NCBI RefSeq assembly: GCF_012726295.1
Contig: NZ_JABAOB010000011.1
Location: 62,001 to 126,000, forward strand
Source: Chitinophaga sp. Ak27
GTDB lineage: Bacteria; Bacteroidota; Bacteroidia; Chitinophagales; Chitinophagaceae
Direction of reading: 5' to 3'
DNA: 64,000 bases
Part shown: piece after piece, positions 51,867 to 61,602 of the stretch
How the letters are laid out: each line of letters begins with the position of its first letter
Numbering within the stretch: the first letter of the stretch is position 1
Notes under the pieces: model-generated
Told to the model about the DNA's origin: nothing
Seen by the model: the letters and a program-made list of their open reading frames with translations, nothing else
Database searches by the model: none
Position numbers and translations under genes: made by a program

Positions 51867-53504
51867 TTAAGCGTTTTGCTTTACAGCCAGTTTACTGTGC
51901 GAATAGCTGTAGCCGATGTAAATCACTAAGCCCATGGCCAGCCAGATAGAGAATACGATCCAGTTCTTCAGGGCTATTTCTGTCATCAGGTAAAAACAGC
52001 TTAGCATGCCTAATACCGGTATCAGCGAGAGTTTGCGGGTAGCCGACAGATAAGTAATTATCAGCGTTACCACCACAAACAGGTAGAAAGGAATATTATG
52101 TTTCCATACATTCCAACCGCCTTCCATTGACAGTTTGAGCAGTATTTCCTTATTAAACAGGATAATCAGGCCGACTACCAGTGCGGGAACAATCCATTGC
52201 CCGTTGATATAGGGCAGCTGAAAGCGTTTGGTAGTCGCTTTTTCCTCCCGGGGAAGTATCAAAACGCCGCCGCATACCAGGATAAAGGCAAACAGGGTAC
52301 CTATGCTGGTGAGGTCTGTTACGATCGTCAGATTGAGGAACAACGCCGGAATACCTACCAGCAGGCCGGTTATAATAGTGGCATAGGAAGGCGTTTTAAA
52401 CCGGCGGTGGATGGTGCTAAACCGGCGGGGCAACAATCCATCGCGGCTCATGCTCATCCAGATGCGGGGCTGGCCAATCTGGAATACCAGCAAGACGCTG
52501 GTAGTAGCCACCACTGCACTCACAGAAATGAGATAACTGATCCATGGTAAATGTACCTGGTCAAAAACAAATGCCAAGGGATCATCTACCTTGAGGTTAT
52601 AAAATGGTACCATACCCGTCAGTACAAAAGAAATCAGTACATATAATACCGTACAGATAATAAGCGAATAAATCATGCCTTTGGGCAAATCCCGCTGTGG
52701 GTTGGCACACTCTTCCGCAGTAGTACTTACCGCATCAAAGCCAATATAAGCGAAAAATACGGCCGATACCCCTTTCATGACACCAGAGAACCCGTTTGGC
52801 ATAAAAGGCGACCAATTCGCCTTATTTACATAGAAAAACCCTACTACGATCACAAAAAGGATCACCAATATTTTGAGGGCCACCATGAAGTTAGCGCTCC
52901 GTTTACTTTCCTGGATACCTACATAAGCCAGGTAAGTAACAATTACCACGATGATAAAAGCGGGCAGATTGAGAATTATCGGGATACCGGCGATATGCGG
53001 GGCCGCAGCAATGAGGGCAGGACTGGCGCTATCATAATTGCTGGCCAGCCAGGGTGGCAAACTCAATCCCAGTCCCCCGAGAAGGTTATTGAAATACCCA
53101 CTCCAGGAAATGGCCACGGCGATATTCCCGATAGCGTATTCCAGGATCAGCGCCCAGCCTATCACCCATGCGGCTAATTCTCCAAAAGTAACGTAAGAGT
53201 AAGTATAAGCACTGCCAGATACCGGCACCCGGGAGGCAAATTCGGCGTAACAAAGGGCGGAAAATCCACAAGTAATCGCAGTAATCACAAATAACAGGGA
53301 TACACCCGGACCACCATGGAAAGAAGCTTCCCCGATGGTGGAAAAGATGCCGGCGCCAATAACTGCCGCAATTCCCATGGCAGTAAGGTCCTTTACTTTC
53401 AGCACTTTATGCATCCCCCCTGTTTCATGACCGTCTGCCAATCCATCTTTGGCATCTTTTAAAATAGTGGCAAGCGATTTTTTTCGAAACAGCGAATTAG
53501 ACAT
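51867..53504 (-). CDS. APC family amino-acid permease
   Basis: The 545-residue integral membrane protein has 12 or more TM helices. The N-terminal block LTAMGIAAVIGAGIFSTIGEASFHGGPGVS carries the APC glycine-rich unwound TM1 motif, and GSAYTYSYVTFGELAAWVIGW and FFAYIGFDAVSTTAEE follow. The sequence is closest to cationic amino-acid transporter (YfnA/CAT)-type permeases. Substrate is unknown; proximity to the lysine operon (5 kb) is noted but not evidence. A 170-bp gap separates it from the polyprenyl synthase gene. Confidence 0.88.
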   Translation of the reverse strand: MSNSLFRKKSLATILKDAKDGLADGHETGGMHKVLKVKDLTAMGIAAVIGAGIFSTIGEASFHGGPGVSLLFVITAITCGFSALCYAEFASRVPVSGSAYTYSYVTFGELAAWVIGWALILEYAIGNIAVAISWSGYFNNLLGGLGLSLPPWLASNYDSASPALIAAAPHIAGIPIILNLPAFIIVVIVTYLAYVGIQESKRSANFMVALKILVILFVIVVGFFYVNKANWSPFMPNGFSGVMKGVSAVFFAYIGFDAVSTTAEECANPQRDLPKGMIYSLIICTVLYVLISFVLTGMVPFYNLKVDDPLAFVFDQVHLPWISYLISVSAVVATTSVLLVFQIGQPRIWMSMSRDGLLPRRFSTIHRRFKTPSYATIITGLLVGIPALFLNLTIVTDLTSIGTLFAFILVCGGVLILPREEKATTKRFQLPYINGQWIVPALVVGLIILFNKEILLKLSMEGGWNVWKHNIPFYLFVVVTLIITYLSATRKLSLIPVLGMLSCFYLMTEIALKNWIVFSIWLAMGLVIYIGYSYSHSKLAVKQNA

Positions 53505-53567
53505 TGGCTAAGGAATTACGTGTTACAGTTTGGCTTTTAATGTAATTTAAAAAAATCCTGTTCTGGT

Positions 53568-53628
53568 AAAATAAAAATGCTGATTACCCTGATTAATCTT
53601 TCAGAAAAAAATCAGTGTAAACAGCATT
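53568..53628 (-). terminator. Probable terminator of the bioD-...-polyprenyl synthase run
   Basis: AATGCTG (53576-53582) pairs with CAGCATT (53622-53628); an inner CTGATT/AATCAG pair is possible, and on the minus strand TTTATTTTA follows. Located about 60 nt after the polyprenyl synthase stop. Confidence 0.5.
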
Positions 53629-53685
53629 CTCACTTTCATCCTGAATAAGACAAGCGCGAATATAACGCGAATTTAAATACAAAAC

Positions 53686-54660
53686 TTATTGCTGGCGGTT
53701 TAACAGGTAGTTGGCCAGATCCATCAGCGGTGCCTTACGGGACGACAGTACCGCGATATGGTCGAGGCTTTGGAAGGCCAGCCGGGTAAAGCGTTCCTTT
53801 TCCTTTTCGGCCCACTCATCTACCTTGCAGGCGCGGAACAGTTCCAACACCCTTTCTACCTTGTTTGCCGGCGATGCTTCCATTAACCGGATCAGTTCAG
53901 CTTTTTGCGCCGCGTTGCACAGTTCAAAAGCCTTCAGTAACAGGAACGTTTTTTTATTCACCAGGATATCGCCTCCCTGTTGTTTTCCAAATTTTTCCGG
54001 GTCTCCGAAAGCATCCAAGTAGTCGTCCTGGATCTGGAAAGCAATCCCTACATTTTTACCGAAGTTATACAGGTGTTGCTGATTGCCCTCTCCCGCGCCA
54101 CCGATGATAGCGCCCAGCTGCAGGCTGGCAGCCAGCAATACCGAGGTTTTAAGGCCAATCATATTTACATAGTCATCATATTGCACGGCTTCCGGATCCA
54201 TAGTTTCGAAATCCATGTCCAACTGCTGGCCTTCACACACTTCAATAGCCGCTTTGTTAAAAACGCTGATGATCTTCTGTTTGTAATGGGCCTGCACCTT
54301 ATTCAGGCGTTCGTATACATTGATCAGCATCACATCCCCCGCCAGGATAGCGGCAGAATCGCCATATACCGTATGAACGGTTGGCTTACCGCGACGGAGG
54401 GGCGCCTTATCCATGATATCATCATGCAGCAGGGTAAAATTATGGAAAAGCTCAATGGCACTCCCAACCTCCAAGGCGTCCGGGCGCAGGGTATCAAACA
54501 ACTCATTTCCCATCAAACACAATACCGGCCGGATTCTTTTACCACCTATCCCCAAAATATGAGAGGCCGCGTCATACAATTTCCGGGGTTGCGCCGGAAA
54601 TTGTTGCTGATTAAAATGTTGACTAAACTGCGCTATTAAATCTTGAAATGACTGCATCAC
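53686..54660 (-). CDS. Polyprenyl diphosphate synthase
   Basis: The 324-residue prenyltransferase has the first Asp-rich motif LLHDDIMDKAPLRRG and the second QIQDDYLDAFGD, plus GGKRIRPVL near the N-terminus. It elongates isoprenoid diphosphates (E-type, probably octaprenyl- or geranylgeranyl-length; chain length cannot be told). It may start at ATG 54660 or 54657 (MM). It lies 17 bp after rnr in the minus-strand run. Confidence 0.92.
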   Translation of the reverse strand: MMQSFQDLIAQFSQHFNQQQFPAQPRKLYDAASHILGIGGKRIRPVLCLMGNELFDTLRPDALEVGSAIELFHNFTLLHDDIMDKAPLRRGKPTVHTVYGDSAAILAGDVMLINVYERLNKVQAHYKQKIISVFNKAAIEVCEGQQLDMDFETMDPEAVQYDDYVNMIGLKTSVLLAASLQLGAIIGGAGEGNQQHLYNFGKNVGIAFQIQDDYLDAFGDPEKFGKQQGGDILVNKKTFLLLKAFELCNAAQKAELIRLMEASPANKVERVLELFRACKVDEWAEKEKERFTRLAFQSLDHIAVLSSRKAPLMDLANYLLNRQQ

Positions 54661-54677
54661 TCGTGGCTCGGGTTTTA

Positions 54678-57600
54678 TTATTTACTCTTTTTCTTCGTTG
54701 TTTTTTTATTAGCAGGTTTAGCCGTTGCTTTCTTAGCTGGTTTAGCAGCCACTTTGGCCACTGCTTTCTTTGCAGGCGCTTTCGTTACAGCAGCTTTCTT
54801 AGCCGGTTTAGCAGCCACTTTTGCCACTGCTTTCTTTGCAGGCGCCTTCGTTACAGCCGCTTTCTTAGCTGGTTTAGCAGCCACTTTGGCCACTGCTTTC
54901 TTTGCAGGCGCCTTCGTTACAGCCGCTTTCTTAGCTGGTTTAGCAGCCCCTTTGGCCACTGCTTTCTTTGCAGGCGCTTTCGTTACAGCAGCTTTCTTAG
55001 CCGGTTTAGCAGCCACTTTGGCCACTGCTTTCTTTGCAGGTGCTTTCGTTACAGCAGCTTTCTTAGCTGGTTTAGCAGCCACTTTGGCCACTACTTTTTT
55101 AGCAGGCGTCTTAGCTACCGCGGCTTTCTTAGCTGGTTTAGCAGGTACTTTTACCGTTGCTTTTTTAGCAGGCGTCTTAGCTACCGCGGCTTTCTTAGCT
55201 GGTTTAGCAGGTACCTTTACCGTTGCTTTCTTAGCAGGTGCCTTAGCTACCACAGGTTTCTTCGCAGGCGCTTTGGCTACAGCAGCTTTCCCGGCAGGTG
55301 CAGCCCCCCCCTTCTTAACTGGTGATTTTGCTGCCGGAGCAGGTTCAGCCGCTGACTTTGCTGATGTTTTGCTGGCTGGCTTAGCGGCTACTTTATCAGT
55401 AGCTTTCTTCACCGGCACTTTTACTTCTTCCTTGCTGATAGCCGCCTCTTTAACAGGCGCCGGCGTAGCAGGTTTTGCAGGCGCTGGAGTGGCTACCGGC
55501 GCTGGCGCAGTTGTTACAGTAACAGGCTTTTGTTCTTTCTTTTTCTTCGCTTTCTTTTCAGACGCGGCAGGCTGAGACACGGCAGAAGTAACCGGTTCAG
55601 CTACAGGCGCAACAGGCACCACATGGGTTTCTGCCACTACCTGGTCTACCACTGGCACTGGCTCTGGCTCAATGCGTGGCGCTTCATGTGTTTTGAGCGC
55701 GGGTGTATGTTCCCAGGGCTTACGCTGTTTGTCGGCACGGAACTTCTCCTTTTTCCGTTTACGTTCATCGCGACGTTGTTCCTTGCGTTGATCATCCCGG
55801 CGCTTGGGTTGAAATGCACCAGGAGCAGCAGGTACAGCTGTGCCGGTGAGTTCATCTTCCAGGTCGTAGTCCAGCTGGCGTTTGGCCAGGTTGGCCGCTA
55901 CCACCCGGATACTTACCTTCTCGCCTATACGAAACTTGCGACCGGTGCGTTGTCCCACCAGCGCGTATTCTCCTTCGTTGTACTGAAAATCTTCCCGCCT
56001 GTTGAGGTTATGAATACTAATTAGCCCTTCGCATTTGGTATCCATGGTTTCCACCCAGAAGCCGAAATGCGCCACGCCACTGATCACGCCTTCAAAGGTG
56101 TGACCGATGAACTGCTGCATATATTCTACCTGTTTATATTTGTTGCCGGCTCTTTCCGCTTCCATTGCCTTGCGTTCCATCTCTGAGCTGTGTTTGCATT
56201 TCTGCTCCATTTGTTTATCCGGGCGTACGCTATTGGCCAGGCATTCTGCCAGTACACGGTGTACCAGTACGTCGGGGTAGCGACGTATAGGTGAGGTAAA
56301 GTGGCAGTAATCTTCAAAGCCGAGGCCATAGTGGCCTATGTTATCTATCGTATAAATAGCTTTGGCCATGGTACGGATACCCAGGGTTTCCAGCACCGGC
56401 TGTTCCGGCCGGCCTTTTACCCGGGCCAGCATATTATTGAATGACTCTGCAATGGTTTCCGGACCGCTGAGATCAAACTTATAACCAAACTTACCTGCAA
56501 ACAGGGCAAAAGTTTTCAGTTTTTCAGGATCCGGCGTATCGTGTACGCGGTATGGAAAAGGAATAGGTTGTTTATTAATTCTCAGTTTTGCTACAAAGGC
56601 TGCAATAGTTTTATTGGCCAGCAGCATAAACTCTTCGATCAGCTGGTGGGCCTCCTTACTTTCTTTGACCACAATCCCAACGGGCTTACCTGTTTCATCC
56701 AGTTTAAAGCGTACTTCCTGGGAAGAGAAGTTGATAGCTCCCTTCTCAAAGCGCTGTGCACGGAGATTTTGGGCAATCCTGTTCAGCAGCAGTACCTCGT
56801 TCCGGTAAAGACCTTCTTTTGTTTCTATAATATCCTGTACCTCTTCATAGGTAAAGCGATGGTCGGAATGAATGACTGTCCGCCCAATCCAGTGTTGTTT
56901 TATTTCTCCTTTGTCGGTCATCTGGAACATGGCCGAGAAAGTAAGTTTATCTTCATGCGGGCGCAGGGAGCAAAGTTCATTGGATATCTTTTCGGGCAAC
57001 ATCGGCAGTACCCTGTCTGGCAGGTATACTGAGGTGGCGCGTTTATCGGCCTCCTTGTCAAGTTCTGTTCCGGGCAATACATAATGACTTACATCAGCGA
57101 TGTGTACGCCCACCTCATACAGCCCGTTTTTCAGCAGGCGAAGGGAAATGGCGTCGTCAAAGTCCTTTGCATCCACTGGGTCGATAGTCATAGTGAGGAA
57201 TTTGCGGATATCCTTTCGATTGCGTACTTCCGTTTCCGTTATATTCTCCTGGAGATGGTCTAACTCGGCCATGACTTCTTTGGGGAAGTTGAGCGGGAAG
57301 CCTGCTTCGATGAGGATTTCCTTCATCGCCAGGTCATTGGTGTTGGTTGCGTCGAGTATTTCTATGATTTCACCTACCGGTTTACGGGATTTTTCGCCCC
57401 AGGCCACTATTTTCACCACGGCTTTGTCCCCGCTTTTAGCGGTTCCGAGGGAATTGGCGGGAATATAGATATCCGGCATAAACAATCCCTTTTCCGGGAT
57501 CAGGAAGCCAAAGCTTTTGCTGACCTGGAGGGTGCCGGTAAATTCAGTTTTATTTCGTTTAAGGATATCCGTTACAATGCCTTCCATGCGGGCGCCGTTG

Positions 57601-57818
57601 TTACGGTCTTGCGTCAATACATCTACCAGTACTTCATCCCTGTCGAGGGCGGTATGCAGGTTTTTCTGCTTCACCATGATGTCTTTGGTCAGGCCTTCCA
57701 CGATCACAAAAGCCATTCCTGACTTTGTTACTTCCACAATGCCTTTAAAGGATTTCTTCTGGATATTTTGGGGGGGATGGTGGTGGTTCCCTTTTTTATT
57801 TTTCTTTTTTCTACTCAT
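54678..57818 (-). CDS. rnr: Ribonuclease R with long histone H1-like C-terminal tail
   Basis: The 1046-residue protein has N-terminal basic residues, cold-shock OB domains (about 25-150), the catalytic RNB domain (about 170-520) with the four-Asp motif IDPVDAKDFDDAIS and an S1 domain (about 600-680, GVISGVAHFGFWVE). This is the normal RNase R core (about 720). It is followed by about 320 residues rich in Lys, Ala and Pro, of which the last 180 are repeats of KPAKKAAVTKAPAKKAV. RNase R degrades structured RNA 3' to 5' in the cytoplasm. Such a tail could bind nucleic acid. Confidence 0.93.
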   Translation of the reverse strand: MSRKKKNKKGNHHHPPQNIQKKSFKGIVEVTKSGMAFVIVEGLTKDIMVKQKNLHTALDRDEVLVDVLTQDRNNGARMEGIVTDILKRNKTEFTGTLQVSKSFGFLIPEKGLFMPDIYIPANSLGTAKSGDKAVVKIVAWGEKSRKPVGEIIEILDATNTNDLAMKEILIEAGFPLNFPKEVMAELDHLQENITETEVRNRKDIRKFLTMTIDPVDAKDFDDAISLRLLKNGLYEVGVHIADVSHYVLPGTELDKEADKRATSVYLPDRVLPMLPEKISNELCSLRPHEDKLTFSAMFQMTDKGEIKQHWIGRTVIHSDHRFTYEEVQDIIETKEGLYRNEVLLLNRIAQNLRAQRFEKGAINFSSQEVRFKLDETGKPVGIVVKESKEAHQLIEEFMLLANKTIAAFVAKLRINKQPIPFPYRVHDTPDPEKLKTFALFAGKFGYKFDLSGPETIAESFNNMLARVKGRPEQPVLETLGIRTMAKAIYTIDNIGHYGLGFEDYCHFTSPIRRYPDVLVHRVLAECLANSVRPDKQMEQKCKHSSEMERKAMEAERAGNKYKQVEYMQQFIGHTFEGVISGVAHFGFWVETMDTKCEGLISIHNLNRREDFQYNEGEYALVGQRTGRKFRIGEKVSIRVVAANLAKRQLDYDLEDELTGTAVPAAPGAFQPKRRDDQRKEQRRDERKRKKEKFRADKQRKPWEHTPALKTHEAPRIEPEPVPVVDQVVAETHVVPVAPVAEPVTSAVSQPAASEKKAKKKKEQKPVTVTTAPAPVATPAPAKPATPAPVKEAAISKEEVKVPVKKATDKVAAKPASKTSAKSAAEPAPAAKSPVKKGGAAPAGKAAVAKAPAKKPVVAKAPAKKATVKVPAKPAKKAAVAKTPAKKATVKVPAKPAKKAAVAKTPAKKVVAKVAAKPAKKAAVTKAPAKKAVAKVAAKPAKKAAVTKAPAKKAVAKGAAKPAKKAAVTKAPAKKAVAKVAAKPAKKAAVTKAPAKKAVAKVAAKPAKKAAVTKAPAKKAVAKVAAKPAKKATAKPANKKTTKKKSK
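54733..55260 (-). repeat. 66-bp tandem repeats in the rnr tail
   Basis: Landmark TTAGC[TC]GG recurs at 54733, 54799, 54865, 54931, 54997, 55063, 55129 and 55195, exactly 66 bp (22 codons) apart: about eight units, the first six nearly identical. Copy number is likely to vary. Confidence 0.95.
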
Positions 57819-57833
57819 GTTAGTCGTAAGTTA

Positions 57834-58904
57834 TCATTGACCAGGAGCTGGCAGATGCCGGCTTATGTAGTCAAAAATAAAGTTATTAAATAATTCTGCC
57901 TCTCCGAAGAGGAAGGATACTTCCACAGGAATAACAGCCATGCGGAGGTTTTGTTCTGCCAGCTCCTTTTTCAGCAGGTGTAGCCTCACTGCATCCTTTT
58001 CGGTGGTGATGACAATCTTTTCGGTACCTGGCAAGTCGCTGCATTCTTTTTTGATTTTTGCGATATCTTTTTCTGTATAATAATAGTGATCGGGAAAGGA
58101 CAGGAGGTAAACCTGGTCATAACGCCGTTTCAGTTCATTGAGCAATGGTTCGGGCCTTGCTATACCACAAGCCAGCAATACAGTTGCTGATGGGGGAATT
58201 TCCACCGGTTGATGGGTAACCATATCGGACAGGGCGCCGTACTGCAAGGTAGTGAAAAAGAGCCGCTGATGAGGCAAAGGGTTAATTTCTTTTTCCAGGG
58301 CGGCTTTTTCTGCCAGGCTCATATCCGGCGGACACTTGGATACGATGATGCAGTTGGCGCGGTGATAACCGGCCCGGCCCTCTCTCAGGCGGCCGAATGG
58401 CACTACATGATCGCGGGTAAACAGGCGGCTATAGTCGGTGATCATGATATTCATGCCTGGCTTAATGGAGCGGTGCTGGAAGGCATCGTCGAGCAATATC
58501 ACCTGGGTGTTGGGTTCATCGCCCAGCAACTGGGGAATAGCCAGCATCCTTTCTTCTCCGACGCAGACTTTGATATCGGGGAATTTATCATGGAACTGCA
58601 TCGGTTCATCCCCGATATCTTCGGCGGTGCTATGTTCATCGGCCAGGAGGTAGCCGCTGGTACGGCGGTTATACCCCCGGCTTAGGGTTGCTACGTTGAG
58701 ATGGTCTTTCAGCAGGCGGATCATATATTCCACATGCGGTGTTTTACCTGTCCCTCCTACGGAAAGGTTGCCGGCGGCAATTACCGGCAGGTCAAATTCC
58801 ACGGCAGTCAGCAGTCCTTTATCATAAAGGCGGTTGCGGATCCACATCACCAGGCCATAGAGCAGGGAAAAGGGATATAAAAGAAAATTCAGGTATCTGA
58901 GCAC
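57834..58904 (-). CDS. lpxK: Tetraacyldisaccharide 4'-kinase
   Basis: The 356-residue enzyme phosphorylates the 4' position of the lipid A precursor at the inner membrane. It has an N-terminal hydrophobic segment (LLYPFSLLYGLVMWI), P-loop AGNLSVGGTGKTP, LSRGYNRRTSGY and VILLDDAFQHRSI. Length is normal. It sits 6 bp after the 5-FCL gene. Confidence 0.95.
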   Translation of the reverse strand: MLRYLNFLLYPFSLLYGLVMWIRNRLYDKGLLTAVEFDLPVIAAGNLSVGGTGKTPHVEYMIRLLKDHLNVATLSRGYNRRTSGYLLADEHSTAEDIGDEPMQFHDKFPDIKVCVGEERMLAIPQLLGDEPNTQVILLDDAFQHRSIKPGMNIMITDYSRLFTRDHVVPFGRLREGRAGYHRANCIIVSKCPPDMSLAEKAALEKEINPLPHQRLFFTTLQYGALSDMVTHQPVEIPPSATVLLACGIARPEPLLNELKRRYDQVYLLSFPDHYYYTEKDIAKIKKECSDLPGTEKIVITTEKDAVRLHLLKKELAEQNLRMAVIPVEVSFLFGEAELFNNFIFDYISRHLPAPGQ

Positions 58905-58910
58905 TGTTGT

Positions 58911-59483
58911 TTATTTAAATTGATAAATATGATCCGGGGTCACCACTGTTTGCAGGGGAATATCCCAGGGATCTACGTCCTGGATGGCGGGTACGGGTTC
59001 AAACAGGGATAGCCCCACCGTGTACGCCGTCGGGCATTGCTGCAGGAAGCGGTCGTACATGCCTTTGCCGTATCCAACCCGCTGCCCTTTCCGGTCGAAG
59101 GCCAGTAAAGGTACGAAGATGAGGTCTATATCAGCCGGTTGTACTTCCTCCCCATGCTCGGGTTCGGGAATACCAAACTGGTTTTTGATGAGGATGGTAT
59201 TGGTTTTCCAGAGATAATGAATCATGTCGCCTGTTTTCATATCCGACCGGGAAAGCGCCCACTGCAGGCCGGGGTATTCATCCCGCAACCATTTTACCAG
59301 CGGCCAGGTATCGGCTTCTTTTTTTTCTGAAATAGGCAGGAAAACGTGCGCCATCCGGAAACGGCCGTAGTCCAGCTGCCGGCAACGGTTCAGCAGCCGC
59401 CCGTTCAGGTCCAGGGCCGTATTATCGTCCATATTGAGCCGTAGCTCCAGGAAATGTTTTCGTATATCCTTTTTAGTGGTCAT
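58911..59483 (-). CDS. 5-formyltetrahydrofolate cyclo-ligase
   Basis: The 190-residue protein has the basic N-terminus KKDIRKHFLELR, the motif LIFVPLLAFDRKGQRVGYGKGMYDRFL (substrate and ATP site) and PLQTVVTPD at the end. It converts 5-formyl-THF to 5,10-methenyl-THF. Its start overlaps the bioD stop by 4 bp. Confidence 0.93.
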   Translation of the reverse strand: MTTKKDIRKHFLELRLNMDDNTALDLNGRLLNRCRQLDYGRFRMAHVFLPISEKKEADTWPLVKWLRDEYPGLQWALSRSDMKTGDMIHYLWKTNTILIKNQFGIPEPEHGEEVQPADIDLIFVPLLAFDRKGQRVGYGKGMYDRFLQQCPTAYTVGLSLFEPVPAIQDVDPWDIPLQTVVTPDHIYQFK

Positions 59484-60124
59484 GCCATTAAAGTATGCAG
59501 CGAGGCAGACAACAACTGTGCCTGTTGTTGTACAAATGCCTTATCTACAGGATTAGCCTGTGGGATACGCCCTATCTTGGGATAGCCGCTCCAGCGTACA
59601 ATATCATCTTCATTGGTGTGATAATCGCCGTTAAACACCCATCCAATAACAGGTACGCCTGTATGTTGCAGCACCCTCGCAGTAAGCATCGCATGGTTAA
59701 TGCTACCAAGGTAATTCTGTGCCACCACCAGCACTTTCGCACCCAGGGCCAGGATCAGGTCGAGGGTCGATAGCGTTTCGTTAATAGGTACCAGCAGGCC
59801 CCCCGCGCCTTCCATGACCAACGCCCGGTCCAGGGGCTGGTATTGTTTCGACAAAGCCACGATGCGGTTGATATCAATATTTTTATTTTCCAGCCGGGCT
59901 GCCAGGTGCGGAGAGGCGGGCGCCTTCAGTAGCCAGGCCTCCGGGTGACAAACTGACACGTTATTGGATAGCAGGCTGCCGACAGTATCCGTATCTGTTC
60001 CTTCCAGCAACCCTGTTTGTACGGGCTTCCAGTAATCGGCCTGTAACGCTTCGGTTACACAGGCTGCGCTGATCGTTTTTCCCACGCCGGTTCCTATACC
60101 GGTAATAAATATGCGTTCACTCAT
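59480..60124 (-). CDS. bioD: Dethiobiotin synthase
   Basis: The 214-residue enzyme closes the ureido ring of biotin with CO2 and ATP. It has the P-loop FITGIGTGVGKTISA, the WKPVQTG motif and the EGAGGLLVPI motif. I use ATG 60124; the TTG at 60133 lies in a TATATTTG -7-like box (60138-60131), which leaves a very short or absent 5' leader. It is the first gene of the minus-strand run, divergent from the cystathionine beta-synthase gene. Other bio genes are absent here. Confidence 0.93.
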   Translation of the reverse strand: MSERIFITGIGTGVGKTISAACVTEALQADYWKPVQTGLLEGTDTDTVGSLLSNNVSVCHPEAWLLKAPASPHLAARLENKNIDINRIVALSKQYQPLDRALVMEGAGGLLVPINETLSTLDLILALGAKVLVVAQNYLGSINHAMLTARVLQHTGVPVIGWVFNGDYHTNEDDIVRWSGYPKIGRIPQANPVDKAFVQQQAQLLSASLHTLMA

Positions 60125-60234
60125 CGACAGCAAATATAGGGAGAATGTATAAAGTAGCGCCGGAAACCAATCCTAAAGCGACCGGGCGGTATCGACCCAA
60201 TTCCGTATTTTCGTAAACGTACAACCTCATTTTT

Positions 60235-61593
60235 ATGAAATATTGTGATAACATACTCGAAACGATAGGAAATACCCCGATGATCCGGCTGCATCGCGTT
60301 ACGGCCACTCTCCCCTGCACCGTGCTGGCCAAAGTGGAGTTTTTTAACCCGGGCAACTCTATTAAAGACCGGATGGCGGTAAAAATGGTAGACGTAGCCG
60401 AACAGAAAGGACTGCTGAAACCCGGCGGCACCCTGATTGAGGGCACTTCCGGTAATACCGGTATGGGCCTGGCCCTCGCCGCCATTGTGAGGGGCTATAA
60501 ATGTATTTTCACCACTACCGATAAACAATCCAAGGAAAAGGTAGACATCCTCAAGGCTGTGGGCGCCGAAGTAATTGTATGTCCTACCAATGTGGAGCCT
60601 GAAGATCCGCGCTCCTACTATTCCGTATCCAAGAGGCTGGCCACGGAAGTACCTAACTCTTTTTATGTAAATCAATACGACAATCTGGCGAACCGGGACG
60701 CCCACTACGAGCAAACCGGTCCGGAGATCTGGGAGCAAACAGAAGGAAAGATCACCCACCTGGTGGTGGCTACCGGCACCGGTGGCACCGTTACAGGCAC
60801 CGGAAAATACCTGAAAGAAAAAAATCCGGATATACAGGTATGGGCCATTGACAGCTATGGTTCCCTGCTGAAAAAATATTTTGAAACCGGTGAAATAGAT
60901 ATGAATGAGGTATACCCTTATATCACGGAAGGGATAGGAGAAGATTTTGTGCCGGAGAATTATGATATGACCGTCATCGACAAGTTCGAAAAAGTAACGG
61001 ATAAAGATGCTGCCGTGATGGCGCGCCGCATCACCAAGGAAGAAGGCATCTTTGTGGGCTATTCCGCAGGATCAGCGATACAGGGGCTTTTACAGCTAAA
61101 AGCTTCTCTCAAACCTACCGACGTAGTAGTAGTTATTTTCCATGATCATGGCAGCCGTTATGTAGGGAAAATATACAACGACCAATGGATGATGGAACGG
61201 GGCTTCCTCGATGTTAAAACAGTAAAAGATGTGGTCAATGGCCGTCGCAATCAGCCGCTGGTCACAATTGGCACAGACGAAAAAGTAAGCGAAGCGATTG
61301 CCCGCATGAAGAAATTTGATATTGAACATATCCCGGTGGTAAAGGACAGCGAAATAGTAGGTTCCATTTCTGAAAGTGGTTTATTCAACCGCCTGATCGA
61401 TGACGCCAATCTTAAAGATGCCGCCATACAACAGGTGATGCAAGCTTCTTTCCCGTTGGTGGGACAAGATACGCCGATAGAAAAACTGTCGGTATACATT
61501 AACCGGGAAAATGGCGCTGTGCTCACCAAAGACGACAGCGGCAACTACCATATTGTAACGAAATACGACATTATCCAGGCCCTGGGCCGTTAG
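60235..61593 (+). CDS. Cystathionine beta-synthase (PLP-dependent, with CBS domain pair)
   Basis: The 452-residue protein has a fold II PLP domain (about 1-320): PLP lysine in NSIKDRMAVKM, GTSGNTGMGLALA phosphate-binding loop, VVATGTGGTVTG and EGIFVGYSAGSA. A pair of CBS regulatory motifs follows (about 330-452). It makes cystathionine from serine and homocysteine, or acts as a cysteine synthase. An adjacent plus-strand sequence TATTTTCG upstream (60205-60212) may be its promoter with one mismatch. Confidence 0.9.
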   Translation: MKYCDNILETIGNTPMIRLHRVTATLPCTVLAKVEFFNPGNSIKDRMAVKMVDVAEQKGLLKPGGTLIEGTSGNTGMGLALAAIVRGYKCIFTTTDKQSKEKVDILKAVGAEVIVCPTNVEPEDPRSYYSVSKRLATEVPNSFYVNQYDNLANRDAHYEQTGPEIWEQTEGKITHLVVATGTGGTVTGTGKYLKEKNPDIQVWAIDSYGSLLKKYFETGEIDMNEVYPYITEGIGEDFVPENYDMTVIDKFEKVTDKDAAVMARRITKEEGIFVGYSAGSAIQGLLQLKASLKPTDVVVVIFHDHGSRYVGKIYNDQWMMERGFLDVKTVKDVVNGRRNQPLVTIGTDEKVSEAIARMKKFDIEHIPVVKDSEIVGSISESGLFNRLIDDANLKDAAIQQVMQASFPLVGQDTPIEKLSVYINRENGAVLTKDDSGNYHIVTKYDIIQALGR

Positions 61594-61602
61594 AACGGGC
61601 TG

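Noticed and set aside
54754..55575. Plus-strand frame of 273 codons (Ala/Phe/Leu-rich) and a second one at 54648-55325
   Set aside because: Both are low-complexity shadows of the 66-bp repeat in the rnr tail; the minus strand carries the complete RNase R.
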